54,243 nt of DNA from an uncultured Aurantimonas sp. (GCA_947488615.1 CANKZU010000019.1:1-54243); one strand, 5' to 3'. Shown: positions 15,736-24,211, counted from the stretch's first letter. The notes: generated from the letters alone by a model not told the origin. Numbers and translations: made by a program.

Positions 15736-16637
15736 GGCGATGACTTGACCAGCGTTCGGGCCAGCGCGAAGGCGTCGCGAAAATCCAGGATTTGCGGCTC
15801 GTCCGCCTCGATCATGCGTTTGAACAGGCCGGATTCGGTTTGATATTTGACGTTGCCGATCGCCAGCGCCCCGACGCCGAGTGCTTCCGTGCCGCCGATC
15901 GGCTTGCCGTTGTCCATCACGTCGATTCCCTCGATGCCCGAGGGCGGAACAGCGTTGACATCGGCGGCGACGAGCAGCCCGGAGGCCTGTTTCAATTGGG
16001 CTTCATCGAGGACGCGCACCCCGGCCTTCGCGGCGGATAGGACCATTTCGACGTCTTTAACGATGGCGTTCTGCTTCGCCTCGTCGGAGCCGTCTGCGGC
16101 TTTCACCGCGACGCCGAAGCGATCCGTCATCTCCCGGGCACGATCCTCCACCCGCTTGAGGCCGCTATAGCCGACGATGGTCACCTTGGCGCCTTCGAGG
16201 GCGGCGATGACGGCGGCCGAGTAGCCGACGACGCCGGTGGCGCCGAAGACGGCGATCGAAGTGTCCTTCAGCGACCGGTCCTTCTTGTCCTTCAACAGCT
16301 TCTCGACGCAGGCGACCATCGCCGCGGCCGTCGTGAAAGAGCCGGCGGGGTCAGCGAAGAGGTTGGCGCCGAAGGGCCGCACCAACGCCTTCTTGGCCGC
16401 GTCGATCATGTCGAGGGCGAGGATCGCGTCATTGCCGCCGAAGAAAAGGCCTGACGCCCTCCCCCATTTCGGCGGGCGCGAGAAGATGACGTCCTGGACG
16501 AGATCGGCGATCTCGGCGAGTTCGACGTTTTCGTAGGGCACGACCGCGTCATAGCCGGCGTCGAGCGCCATGTTCACGTCGAACGGGCTGACGTGCTTGT
16601 GCGGGGTGAGCATGTGAAGAATGTTCTTCTCGGTCAT
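15732..16637 (-). CDS. mtdB: NAD(P)-dependent methylene-tetrahydromethanopterin dehydrogenase
   Basis: A 301-residue MtdB, which oxidises methylene-H4MPT to methenyl-H4MPT with NAD(P). The N-terminal catalytic domain has KNILHMLTPHKHVSPFDVNMA and YDAVVPYENVELAEIADLVQD; the Rossmann domain has SIAVFGATGVVGYSAAVIAALEG split around VGYS, and VAADVNAVPPSGIEGID later. The ATG at 16637 has GGAGG eight bases upstream; a longer frame to 16664 is not needed. Presence of mtdB next to mch and fae, rather than a folate mtdA, supports flux through the H4MPT route. It lies 72 bp after mptG and overlaps the next gene. Confidence 0.96.
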   Translation of the reverse strand: MTEKNILHMLTPHKHVSPFDVNMALDAGYDAVVPYENVELAEIADLVQDVIFSRPPKWGRASGLFFGGNDAILALDMIDAAKKALVRPFGANLFADPAGSFTTAAAMVACVEKLLKDKKDRSLKDTSIAVFGATGVVGYSAAVIAALEGAKVTIVGYSGLKRVEDRAREMTDRFGVAVKAADGSDEAKQNAIVKDVEMVLSAAKAGVRVLDEAQLKQASGLLVAADVNAVPPSGIEGIDVMDNGKPIGGTEALGVGALAIGNVKYQTESGLFKRMIEADEPQILDFRDAFALARTLVKSSP

Positions 16638-16709
16638 TCCCGTCCTCCAGAAATTCGTTGTCATTCGCCCGGTCGAATGGCCGGGCGGGTCTCGCCGCCT
16701 CGCCGCGGC

Positions 16710-17690
16710 CTAGCCGATGCCCGCCAACTGGCGGCGCGAAGTGCGTTCGACGCTGGCACCGAGGTTGCGTCCCACGACGATGCGGATGTCGAGGTCATTC
16801 GCGGCGCCCTCGGCCCGCGCCGCTGCCACGAGCCGCTCGGCTTCTTCCACCGATGCGGCAAAGGCGAAGCCAGTCGGCCCCCAGGAACTCTGGCCGATCC
16901 CGTGCGCCCCGGCGGCGGCCAAAAAGGTACAGGCGCGGGCCACGCGCGGGCTGGTGAAGACGCCGCCTTGGGCTGGTGCGAAGTGACCGCCGACCATCTC
17001 CTGGATGGTCGCGACGGAGGCGCCGAAGGCAGCGATGTCTTCTTCGGCGAGGCCGGGCAGCGTCCGCATCAGCACCAGCCGGCAGATTTCCGCCGTTTCG
17101 CTTTCGGGAAACGGCGGCAGGGCGTCGAAGGCGGCGATTTCATCCGGCCCGTGCAGGCCTACGTTGCGCGGATCGAGAACGAGGATGACCCGCCAGTCCG
17201 TCGGAAAGGCAAAGCGCGAGACGATCGGTGGCGGCCGGTCTTGCGTGCCCTTGCCGCCGTCGACGGCAAGCCCGCCCTGGTTGAAGAACGCCGCGCCGAG
17301 GCCGGAGCGATTACCGCGTCCCAACCGGGTGGCATCGCCGGCATAGTCCGTCGGAAAGCCTTCGAGCGCCCTGACGCCGGCGGCGACGGCGAGCGCCAGC
17401 TGCGTGCCGGAGCCGAGCCCGGCATGGGCGGGAATGATCTCCTCGATCGTCATGTCGTGGGTCTGGTCGAGGCTGAGATGACGGCGCATGGCGGCGAGAT
17501 GCTCCGTCGCCCGTTTGGCGTCCGCGCCTTCGACGCGATCGTGCCCGGCGCGGCGGATCGACAGGCGCGTCGACGGGCCGTCGAGGGCAAGGCCAATACC
17601 GCCGAACCGACGGCCGGACTGGCCACCGGGATCGAGAAAACCCAGATGCAGGCGCGCGGGCGCTGAGACGCTGACGACGTCTTCTGTCAC
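16710..17690 (-). CDS. mptG: beta-ribofuranosylaminobenzene 5'-phosphate synthase
   Basis: A 326-residue GHMP-kinase-fold enzyme matching beta-RFAP synthase, the first committed step of methanopterin synthesis, joining 4-hydroxybenzoate or p-aminobenzoate with PRPP and losing CO2. Visible features are APARLHLGFLDPGG at the start, GGIGLALDGPSTRL, the GHMP ATP-site loop IPAHAGLGSGTQLALA (residues 86-101), GRGNRSGLGAAFFNQGGLAVDGG and GIGQSSWGPTGFAFA. It is first in the leftward operon, diverging from the pterin dehydratase gene with 81 bp between starts, which presumably contains promoters for both arms of the cluster. Confidence 0.94.
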   Translation of the reverse strand: MTEDVVSVSAPARLHLGFLDPGGQSGRRFGGIGLALDGPSTRLSIRRAGHDRVEGADAKRATEHLAAMRRHLSLDQTHDMTIEEIIPAHAGLGSGTQLALAVAAGVRALEGFPTDYAGDATRLGRGNRSGLGAAFFNQGGLAVDGGKGTQDRPPPIVSRFAFPTDWRVILVLDPRNVGLHGPDEIAAFDALPPFPESETAEICRLVLMRTLPGLAEEDIAAFGASVATIQEMVGGHFAPAQGGVFTSPRVARACTFLAAAGAHGIGQSSWGPTGFAFAASVEEAERLVAAARAEGAANDLDIRIVVGRNLGASVERTSRRQLAGIG

Positions 17691-17771
17691 GATGTCCCCT
17701 GCTTTCGAGGTGCCCGCACCCTATTATTGCGACTGAAACCGATCGGACAAGTCGAAGCGAGGGAGAAAACC

Positions 17772-18143
17772 ATGGCGACCAGAACTTATTCGGACGCGGA
17801 AGTCGAGGAACGGCTGAAAGCGGAACTGCCGACCTGGCACTTGGAGGGGGGCTGGATTCGCCGCACCTACAAGACCGCCGGCTGGAAGGGCACGCTGATG
17901 GTGATCAACACGGTCGGCCATCTGGCCGAAGCGGCGTTCCATCATCCCGACCTGACCGCATCCTATGCCTGGGTGGAGATTCGGCTGAAGAATCATGCCG
18001 CCAAGGGCATTACCGATTCGGATTTTGCCCTGGCCAGAAAGATCGAGGAGGTGGTCATGTGGCAGCCAGGCAAGGAGGACGGCCCGCTGCAAGGCACGCC
18101 CGACGATCCGCGCTTCGCCTACATCAAATACGACAAGAAGTAA
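17772..18143 (+). CDS. phhB: pterin-4a-carbinolamine dehydratase
   Basis: A 123-residue PCD/DcoH family protein. The active-site segment is AAFHHPDLTASYAWVEIRLKNHAAKGIT, here interrupted for reading as HHPDLTASYAWVEI then KNHAAKGITDSDFALA, with the catalytic His pair and the later His. It dehydrates 4a-hydroxy-pterins. No phenylalanine hydroxylase is nearby; homologues are regularly found at this position in methylotroph H4MPT clusters, so a role in pterin handling for H4MPT is inferred. The ATG at 17772 follows GAGGGAGAA; the frame upstream to 17727 lacks a ribosome binding site. The fhcB coding region begins within 20 bp of its stop. Confidence 0.9.
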   Translation: MATRTYSDAEVEERLKAELPTWHLEGGWIRRTYKTAGWKGTLMVINTVGHLAEAAFHHPDLTASYAWVEIRLKNHAAKGITDSDFALARKIEEVVMWQPGKEDGPLQGTPDDPRFAYIKYDKK

Positions 18144-18162
18144 GCCGGAGGAACGATCGGCT

Positions 18163-19338
18163 TTGACCTTCTCCCGCAAGCCTGTAGATTTGGGCGACGG
18201 GCACAGAAAGCGAAGCGTCTTGCGCAAGGCATGGATCGATGGACGGCCGGTGTCCGTGGAGGAGGCGGTCCGCGCGACGGCCGATCGCATCGGCCGCAGC
18301 CGGTTTCCCGTCGTTACCGGACTGGCCACCGATCTCGCCGGTATCAATGCGGCGATCACGCTCTGCCGGGTCGCCGGCGGCGCGATCGATCACGCCGGCT
18401 CGGATGAGATCTATTCGCTGATTTCCGCGCTGCGCGACGGCGGCATGATGCTGGGCGCGCCGGCGGAAATCCGGCGTCGCGCCGACCGCGTGCTGATCGT
18501 CGGACCGGACGCTTTCGACCCGGCGCCGGATTTGCCGCAATTCCTGTTCTCGAACGGACCCGATCTCGGCGGCCGCACAAAGGGCAGCGGCCGACAGGCG
18601 CTGTGGCTCGGCGCGCCATCCGATGCCCCCACCTTGCCGAGCCCGGTCGCGGTCGAGCCGGTCGACTGTCCGGCGGAGCGGATCATCGACGCTCTCGCGA
18701 TGATCCGGGCCGCGCTCGCCGGGCACCAGTTCGGCGACGGGCCGCTGCCCGAGAAACGGGTGAGCGATATCGCGGCATGGCTCAAGGGTGCGGCCTTCGG
18801 CTGCGCCATCTTCTCGCCGGCCGTGATGGACAGTCTCGGGGTCGAGATGCTCGCCGGCCTCGTCTTCGACCTCAACGCTGAGACCCGCTTCACCAGCCTG
18901 CCGGTCTTCGGCCCCGACCAGGCCTATGCGGCGGCGCTCGCCACCACCTGGTCGACAGGCTTTCCCCTGCGCACGAGCTTCGCGCGTGGGTTTCCCGATC
19001 ACGATCCGCAGCTGTTCGAGGCCGGACGACTTGTCAGGACGGGTGAGGCGGATCTCGCCATCCATGTCGCGGCATTGGACGGCACAAACGTCGCCGAGCC
19101 GGAATGGTCGGGGCGGGTGCCGGTGATCGCCGTCACCGCGCCCGGCGATGCCTGGACCCATACGCCCGAGATCGGCTTCGAGGTCGCCCTGGCCGGCCGC
19201 GATCACGATGGCGTTCTTTTCGACGGCACATTCGGCGGCTTCGTGCCGGTTCCGGCCAGCGCGGACAACGATGCGCCTCCCGCGTCCGACATCCTGTCGG
19301 CGATCGCGGCGGCGCTTGGCGAGGCGGCGCCATGCTGA
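18163..19338 (+). CDS. fhcB: formyltransferase/hydrolase complex subunit B
   Basis: A protein of about 391 residues homologous to the B subunit of formylmethanofuran dehydrogenase, kept in methylotrophs as part of the Fhc complex. The complex moves formyl from H4MPT to methylofuran and hydrolyses it to formate. It has AWIDGRPVSVEEAVRATAD near the start, RFPVVTGLATDLAGINAAI and LPVFGPDQAYAAALATTWS. At the place where archaeal FwdB has its Mo/W-binding Cys/Sec, the sequence reads GGAIDHAGSDEIYSLISAL with no Cys, as expected for the hydrolytic bacterial form. No ATG is available: TTG at 18163 has GGAGGA ten bases upstream, and a second TTG at 18220 would begin RKAWIDG. I chose 18163. The end overlaps fhcA. 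Confidence 0.92.
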   Translation: MTFSRKPVDLGDGHRKRSVLRKAWIDGRPVSVEEAVRATADRIGRSRFPVVTGLATDLAGINAAITLCRVAGGAIDHAGSDEIYSLISALRDGGMMLGAPAEIRRRADRVLIVGPDAFDPAPDLPQFLFSNGPDLGGRTKGSGRQALWLGAPSDAPTLPSPVAVEPVDCPAERIIDALAMIRAALAGHQFGDGPLPEKRVSDIAAWLKGAAFGCAIFSPAVMDSLGVEMLAGLVFDLNAETRFTSLPVFGPDQAYAAALATTWSTGFPLRTSFARGFPDHDPQLFEAGRLVRTGEADLAIHVAALDGTNVAEPEWSGRVPVIAVTAPGDAWTHTPEIGFEVALAGRDHDGVLFDGTFGGFVPVPASADNDAPPASDILSAIAAALGEAAPC

Positions 19339-20972
19339 TGCGGCTGAAGGACGGCCATGTCGTCGATCCGGCGAATGGCCGCGACGCCGTCGCCGACCTC
19401 TTCATCGAGGACGGCCATATCGTCGATGCGCCCGCTGACGGCAGGGAACCCGACGAAATCATCGACTGCAAGGGCCTGATCGTCATGGCCGGGGCGATCG
19501 ACATTCACTCCCACATCGCCGGCGGCCATGTGAACACGGCGCGGCTGCTGTTGCCGGAATTTCACCGCGCCTTCCAGTCGCGGCCCGGCGCGACGGCGCT
19601 GTCGAAGGTCGGCTGGACGACCGAGGAAACCGGGCTGCGCTACGCCGAAATGGGTTTCACCACGGTGGTCGAGCCGGCGATGGCGCCGTCTTCGGCGCTG
19701 CACGCCCATCTCGAACTCGCCGATATCCCGATCATCGACACCGCGACCCTCGTCGTCCTCGGTAACGACGATTTCCTGATGGGGATGATCCGCGACGGCG
19801 AAAGCGAGAGCGCCATCCAGGATTATGTCGCCTGGACGGTTTCCGCCTCCCGCGCGCTCGGCGTCAAATGCATCAATGCCGGCGGATCGGCCGCGTTCAA
19901 GGAGAATGTCCGCCAGTTCGGCTTCGACGACGAGGTGCCCGACTACGGGGTCTCCTCGCGCAAGATCGTCAAGACGCTGCAGACGGCGGTGACCGGCCTC
20001 GGCATCCCGCACCCGCTGCACGTCCATTGCAATAATCTTGGCGTTCCGGGGGATTCGGCCGCGGCGGCCGAGGCGACGATCGCGGCGGCGGAGGGCCTGC
20101 CGCTGCATCTGGCGCATCTGCAATTCTATGGCTACGGCGCCGAGGGCAAGCGCCGGTTCTCTTCCGAGGGCCAGCGGCTCGCCGAACTGGTCAACGCGAC
20201 GAAGGAAATCACCGTCGATATCGGCCAGGTGATGTTCGGACAGACGGTAACGGTGTCAGCCGACGAGTTGCGCCAGTTCGCAGGGCGCGGCCAGGCAAGG
20301 CCGCGCAAATCGGTGATCTTCGACCATGAGGCGAATGGCGGCGGCGTTGTGCCGATGGACTACAAGCCATCGAGCTATTTCAACGCGCTGCAATGGGCGA
20401 TCGGGCTGGAACTGTTTCTCCTGATCAAGGATCCGAGCCGGGTGTTCTTCACCACCGATCATCCGAACGGTGCGCCGTTCACCGCCTATCCGGATATCTT
20501 CGCGCTGCTGATGGACCGGGGCGTGCGCCAGCGCTGGCTGGAAGCCCTGCCCAAACCGGTGCTGGAAATGACGATCCTGCCGGAGATCACCCGCGAATAT
20601 ACGCTGAAGGACATCGCGACGATGACCCGCGCGGCGCCGGCGCGGCTGCTCGGCACCGCCGATCACGGCCATCTCGGCAAGGGCGCCGTCGCCGATATCG
20701 CTATCTACCGGCCCGGCGACGACAAGGCGGCGATGTTCGGCCGGGCCGCCTATGTCTTCAAGGATGGCACCCTCGTCGTGCAAGACGGACGGGTGGTCAA
20801 TCGTGTCTCCGGGCGGACCCTGTCACTGCGGCCGGAGGCCGACAAGGCGATGGCGACGCGTCTGGAGACCTATTTCGACGAGCGCTATGGCCTGCCGGCG
20901 CGGTGGTTCGAGGTGCCGGACTACGCGATCGGGCGCGAAGATCCGTTCAAGGTGGTGCCATGCCGGAGATGA
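19332..20972 (+). CDS. fhcA: formyltransferase/hydrolase complex subunit A
   Basis: A 546-residue amidohydrolase-superfamily protein, the catalytic subunit that hydrolyses formyl-methylofuran to formate. Metal-site motifs are visible: AIDIHSHIAGGHVN near residues 55-68, HPLHVHCNNLGVPGD and LPLHLAHLQFYGYG for the later histidines, and FFTTDHPNGAPFTAYPD for the catalytic Asp. The N-terminal LKDGHVVDPANGRD and C-terminal GAVADIAIYRPGDD are the beta-sandwich parts of this superfamily. The ATG at 19332 overlaps the fhcB stop by seven bases, and its own 3' end overlaps fhcD by 13 bases. Confidence 0.96.
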   Translation: MLMRLKDGHVVDPANGRDAVADLFIEDGHIVDAPADGREPDEIIDCKGLIVMAGAIDIHSHIAGGHVNTARLLLPEFHRAFQSRPGATALSKVGWTTEETGLRYAEMGFTTVVEPAMAPSSALHAHLELADIPIIDTATLVVLGNDDFLMGMIRDGESESAIQDYVAWTVSASRALGVKCINAGGSAAFKENVRQFGFDDEVPDYGVSSRKIVKTLQTAVTGLGIPHPLHVHCNNLGVPGDSAAAAEATIAAAEGLPLHLAHLQFYGYGAEGKRRFSSEGQRLAELVNATKEITVDIGQVMFGQTVTVSADELRQFAGRGQARPRKSVIFDHEANGGGVVPMDYKPSSYFNALQWAIGLELFLLIKDPSRVFFTTDHPNGAPFTAYPDIFALLMDRGVRQRWLEALPKPVLEMTILPEITREYTLKDIATMTRAAPARLLGTADHGHLGKGAVADIAIYRPGDDKAAMFGRAAYVFKDGTLVVQDGRVVNRVSGRTLSLRPEADKAMATRLETYFDERYGLPARWFEVPDYAIGREDPFKVVPCRR

Positions 20973-21868
20973 TCTTCAACGGCGTCGCCATCGATGACAG
21001 CTTCGCCGAGGCCTTCCCGATGCGCGGCACGGCGATCCAGGTGACCGCCGACAGCGAAAAATGGGCGCTGGAAGCCGCCCGCTCGTTCACCGGCTTCGCC
21101 ACCTCGGTCATCGCCTGCGGCTGCGAGGCGGGGATAGACCGGGTGTTGACGCCACAAGTGACCCGCGACGGCCGGCCGGGCGTGCGTATCCTGATCTTCG
21201 CCATGGACACCAAAGGCCTGGCCAAGCAGCTTGGAACCCGGCTCGGCCAATGCATTCTCACCAGCCCGACGTCGGCCTGCTACGCCGATCTGATCAGCGA
21301 CACGGAGATCGATCTCGGCTCGGCGATCCGCTACTTCGCCGATGGCTGGCAGATATCCAAAAAGTTCGGCGACAAGCACTTCTGGCGCATGCCGGTGATG
21401 GAGGGCGAATTCGTCTGCGAGGCGAAGACCGGCGTCACCAAGGAGGGCGTCGGCGGCGGCAATCTCCTGTTCATGGCGCGCGGCAGCCGGCAAGCGCTCG
21501 CGGCGGCGGAAGCGGCCGTCGCGGCGATGCGGGCGGTGCCCGATGTTATCATGCCGTTTCCGGGCGGGATCGTGCGCTCCGGTTCCAAGGTCGGCGGCAA
21601 GTACAAGGGCATGATGGCCTCGACCAACGAGGCCTATTGCCCGACGCTGAAGGGCGTGACGCCATCGGCCCTTGGCCCGGAGATCGGCTCGGTGCTGGAA
21701 ATCGTCATCGACGGCCTGTCGGCCGAGGCGGTGGCCGACGCGATGCGGGCCGGGCTGAAAGCGGCGATCGATCTCGGATCGGAGGCGGGGGCGCTCAGGA
21801 TCGGCGCCGGCAATTACGGCGGCAATCTCGGCCCGCACCATTTCCACCTCAAGGACCTCGTGCCATGA
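20960..21868 (+). CDS. fhcD: formylmethanofuran--tetrahydromethanopterin formyltransferase, Fhc subunit D
   Basis: A 302-residue protein homologous to archaeal Ftr, which transfers the formyl group between H4MPT and (methylo)furan. Family segments: GTAIQVTADSEKWALEAARS, the TGFATSVIACGCEAGIDR region, TPTSACYAD-like LTSPTSACYADLISD, FWRMPVMEGEFVCEAKTG, VGGGNLLFMARG and VMPFPGGIVRSGSKVGGKYKG. Length is normal. The ATG at 20960 lies 13 bases inside the end of fhcA, and the stop overlaps the fhcC start as ATGA, so the four fhc genes are tightly coupled. Confidence 0.97.
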   Translation: MPEMIFNGVAIDDSFAEAFPMRGTAIQVTADSEKWALEAARSFTGFATSVIACGCEAGIDRVLTPQVTRDGRPGVRILIFAMDTKGLAKQLGTRLGQCILTSPTSACYADLISDTEIDLGSAIRYFADGWQISKKFGDKHFWRMPVMEGEFVCEAKTGVTKEGVGGGNLLFMARGSRQALAAAEAAVAAMRAVPDVIMPFPGGIVRSGSKVGGKYKGMMASTNEAYCPTLKGVTPSALGPEIGSVLEIVIDGLSAEAVADAMRAGLKAAIDLGSEAGALRIGAGNYGGNLGPHHFHLKDLVP

Positions 21869-22674
21869 GCGGCCTGACCTTCAGCAAGACGGCGGAGCCC
21901 GACCAGCGCCTTGATCTCTCGATCCTGACGCCGGGCCATCTGGCGAATCTCACCGCGTTCGAGATTGCCGCGCTGCCAATCGGCACGACCAAGCAGCTGG
22001 TGACCGTCGGCGATATCTTCGCGCTGTCCGGCAACGACGCGACGACAATCCGCTTCGAGGGCGGCTCCGAACGCTTCGACCGGATCGGCGAGGCGATGGA
22101 CGGCGGCGCGATCCATGTCGACGGCGACGCCGGCTGGCGGGTCGGCCGGTTGATGCGCGGCGGGCGGCTGACCGTCACGGGCTCGGTCGGTGGCTTTGCC
22201 GGCTCCGGTATGAGCGGCGGCTTTCTGTCGGTCGGTGGCGACGCGGGCGATTTTCTTGGCGGGCCGATGGCGGGCGAGATGGCCGGCATGCTCGGCGGCG
22301 CGATCCGGGTCGGCGGCAACGCTGGCACGCGGGCGGCCGACCGGATGCGGCGTGGCACCATCCTCGTTGACGGCGCGGTGGGCGACAATGCCTGTAGCCG
22401 GATGATCGCCGGAACCCTCGTCGTCGGTGGTCTGGCGCGGGGCGCGCCCGGGCGGCTGATGAAGCGCGGGACGCTGATCCTGTGCAGTGGGGCCGAGCGC
22501 CTCGCCCCGACCTTCCTCGACAACGGCCCGGCGGATCTGTTGATCTTCAAGCTGATGGCGCAAGAATTCGCGGCCGGCGACATCGGGCCGGTGCCGTTCG
22601 ACGGCGCGCCGATGCGGCGTATCGGCGGCGACACCGCCGTTCTCGGCAAGGGCGAAATCTTCCTGCCGCTATAG
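21865..22674 (+). CDS. fhcC: formyltransferase/hydrolase complex subunit C
   Basis: A 269-residue subunit homologous to FwdC and to the C-terminal glutamate-synthase (GXGXG) domain. Repeated glycine turns of a right-handed beta-helix are visible throughout: FEGGSERFDRIGEAMDGG, VDGDAGWRVGRLMRGGRLTV, GGDAGDFLGGPMAGEMAGM, VGGNAGTRAADRMRRGTILV and VDGAVGDNACSRMIAGTLVV. It is a structural subunit of the Fhc complex and is thought to bind the polyglutamate tail of methylofuran together with other subunits. It ends the rightward operon and is followed by an inverted repeat. Confidence 0.95.
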   Translation: MSGLTFSKTAEPDQRLDLSILTPGHLANLTAFEIAALPIGTTKQLVTVGDIFALSGNDATTIRFEGGSERFDRIGEAMDGGAIHVDGDAGWRVGRLMRGGRLTVTGSVGGFAGSGMSGGFLSVGGDAGDFLGGPMAGEMAGMLGGAIRVGGNAGTRAADRMRRGTILVDGAVGDNACSRMIAGTLVVGGLARGAPGRLMKRGTLILCSGAERLAPTFLDNGPADLLIFKLMAQEFAAGDIGPVPFDGAPMRRIGGDTAVLGKGEIFLPL

Positions 22675-22681
22675 GTATCCC

Positions 22682-22697
22682 GCGTCCGGCCGGACGC
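22682..22697 (+). terminator. palindrome after fhcC, possible terminator
   Basis: A perfect 16-base palindrome (GCGTCCGG/CCGGACGC) lies eight bases after the fhcC stop and is flanked by a CCCG...CGGG outer arm. There is no T-run. The following 200 bases up to the next promoter contain no recognisable gene. Confidence 0.5.
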
Positions 22698-22902
22698 CCA
22701 CGGGACGCTCGACCTTACCGATATGCCCTCGGTTGACCGGAAAACGACGCCTTGGTTTCGGTCATGCGGCACGATTTGCGAAACTCGAAATGACAACCCA
22801 GGATAGGTGTTTCCGGCTTTTCCTGAACGGCCACGGCTTCCTGAAATGAAACGGGCCCTCACCGTCTCCGCTGAAGTAGACGCGGCGGGACCGAAACGGC
22901 GC

Positions 22903-22932
22903 TTGACATTAATATACAACCAAGGGTAGAAA
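22903..22932 (+). promoter_or_regulatory. sigma-70-type promoter for the 22963 gene
   Basis: A perfect -35 box TTGACA (22903-22908) is followed after 18 bases by TAGAAA (22927-22932) in locally AT-rich DNA. Transcription would start near 22940 and give a leader of about 20-25 bases before the ATG at 22963. This is one of the few consensus-like promoters in the window. Confidence 0.6.
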
Positions 22933-22962
22933 TTTTATGCAATGACGCAACGGGAGATTGAT

Positions 22963-23487
22963 ATGGCGCAAGGTTTGGTAGCCGGCGTAACGCCGATCTG
23001 GGAAGAGTGCATCGATAAGGAAGTCTGTATCAAAGTTATTTTCAAGAAATTTTGCTTGAAAATTCACGCATGCATTCGTGTAATCGACGATGGCGGCTCG
23101 TATTTCATCGAAATCGATATCATGGGAAAGCGCTTCAAGTTCAAGGTAGGCGACGCTTGCTACGATCTTTATACCGTCGTGATCGGTTCGGTGAAAATCT
23201 GTATTTCCGCAATCACCGAAGGAGGAAATCTCAAGGGCGTGAAATTCGCCTTGGAGGCGTGCCTCGGGGTCGATGGCGTGAAGAAGTGTTTCACGATTTT
23301 CTCCAAGGACATCCGCTTCTTCAAGCTGGCCGATCTCAACAACGAAGAGGCGATGGCGATGGGGTTGCACGACGAAGGAGTGGAACGTCTCGCGCTGGCG
23401 GCGGACGTCGACCATTACGGCTTCATCGAATCCGATCTCACGATCGAAGAAGAGCGCGAGCTTCTTGGAATGGGCACGCGTCGTTAG
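22963..23487 (+). CDS. unrecognised Cys-rich, beta-rich protein
   Basis: A 174-residue protein that I do not recognise. Residues 15-90 alternate hydrophobic and polar residues in a run of short strands (VCIKVIFKKFCLKIHACIRV, YFIEIDIMGKRFKFKVG), with cysteines spaced through them (about eight in the first 115 residues). The C-terminal 50 residues are acidic and helical and end ESDLTIEEERELLGMG. There is no signal peptide or transmembrane helix. GGGAG lies six bases before the ATG at 22963; an ATG at 22942 with no good site would add seven residues. The base composition is lower in GC than its neighbours. The gene has its own consensus-like promoter and a terminator, which makes a self-contained cassette between fhcC and the urea transporter genes. 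Confidence 0.75.
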   Translation: MAQGLVAGVTPIWEECIDKEVCIKVIFKKFCLKIHACIRVIDDGGSYFIEIDIMGKRFKFKVGDACYDLYTVVIGSVKICISAITEGGNLKGVKFALEACLGVDGVKKCFTIFSKDIRFFKLADLNNEEAMAMGLHDEGVERLALAADVDHYGFIESDLTIEEERELLGMGTRR

Positions 23488-23524
23488 CCTTCACGGTGCC
23501 GACGTCGGTGATCTAGGCAGCTTA

Positions 23525-23552
23525 GCCGGGCGAGTCTCTCGGTTCGCCCGGC
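23525..23552 (+). terminator. hairpin terminator after the 22963 gene
   Basis: A perfect 9-bp stem (GCCGGGCGA 23525-23533, TCGCCCGGC 23544-23552) with a 10-base loop lies 37 bases after the stop. No T-run follows. The rest of the gap up to 23770 shows no gene. Confidence 0.6.
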
Positions 23553-23770
23553 GTGCCCACATGCAGGTCGTGCTTTGCCGAAGCTGTGCGGTCTTCGGTC
23601 CGGCCCGCCATCAAGGCCGCGTTAAAAGGCCGTTAGGGGTTTCGGCTCCGTTGCCGTGGTCGATTTTCCTTCCTGTAATCGCATCCGAATGGCTGGGTCG
23701 GTCGTATCTCACGACACCACGATGATGTCGGCCAGCCGCCGGCGCGTCCATCCAGGGAGAAGCGACGGAC

Positions 23771-23980
23771 ATGATGATCGATCTGATCCTGACAGTCTGC
23801 ATGGCGTCCAACCCTGCGAGCTGCAAGGAGGAGCGGTTGTCCTACGAAAGCCGCGGCTCGCTCGCCCAATGCATGATGCTGTCGACGCCCTATGTCGCGG
23901 CCTGGGCCGGCGACCATCCGCAATGGACGATCAAGAGCTGGACGTGCGGCTGGCCCGATCAGCGCAAGCAGCCGATCTGA
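23771..23980 (+). CDS. small conserved-looking Cys-containing protein
   Basis: A 69-residue protein, MMIDLILTVCMASNPASCKE at the start, with four cysteines and an aromatic C-terminal half (AAWAGDHPQWTIKSWTCGW). GGGAGAAG lies about ten bases before two adjacent ATG codons (23771 and 23774). The short hydrophobic N-terminus could be a weak signal sequence, and the four Cys suggest two disulfides outside the cytoplasm. It resembles small hypothetical proteins I associate with Rhizobiales genomes, but no function is known to me. It stands alone between a terminated gene and the urea transporter promoter. Confidence 0.6.
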   Translation: MMIDLILTVCMASNPASCKEERLSYESRGSLAQCMMLSTPYVAAWAGDHPQWTIKSWTCGWPDQRKQPI

Positions 23981-24007
23981 TTGGCGGAGGCTGATCCTGC
24001 CTAAAAA

Positions 24008-24024
24008 TGCACCAAAAAATGGCA
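24008..24024 (+). promoter_or_regulatory. candidate NtrC site upstream of urtA
   Basis: TGCACC at 24008-24013 followed by TGGCA at 24020-24024 resembles the NtrC consensus TGCACC-N4-TGGTGCA with a perfect left half and a partial right half. It lies about 115 bp upstream of the sigma-54 promoter, the usual distance for an enhancer. A second inverted repeat, ATACC-C-GGTAT, follows at 24024-24034. The assignment is by resemblance only. Confidence 0.45.
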
Positions 24025-24138
24025 TACCCGGTATTTTTGCCTAATTTGTAGGCGGCTGCCTTTTGGCGAAGCTCCATCTACGCGTCGCGAAGTCCGCATT
24101 CCCGCGTCCATCGCGCCTCCGATCGCTTGCGGCGGCAT

Positions 24139-24155
24139 TTGGCACGCGCTTTGCA
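24139..24155 (+). promoter_or_regulatory. sigma-54 promoter of the urea transporter operon
   Basis: TTGGCACGCGCTTTGCA matches the sigma-54 consensus YTGGCACGrNNNTTGCW at the -24 (TTGGCACG) and -12 (TTTGCA) elements with correct spacing. The urtA ATG is 57 bp downstream. Sigma-54 control with NtrC is the usual way of inducing urea uptake under nitrogen limitation. Confidence 0.85.
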
Positions 24156-24211
24156 ATTCATCCAGTCGTGACCTCCGGCGACAACGGAGGCGAAACAACT
24201 GGAGAGCGCGT

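Noticed and set aside
22766..22780. GGCACG...TTGC resembling a sigma-54 promoter upstream of the 22963 gene
   Set aside because: The spacing between the GG and GC elements is two bases too short, and a consensus-like sigma-70 promoter lies nearer to the gene.
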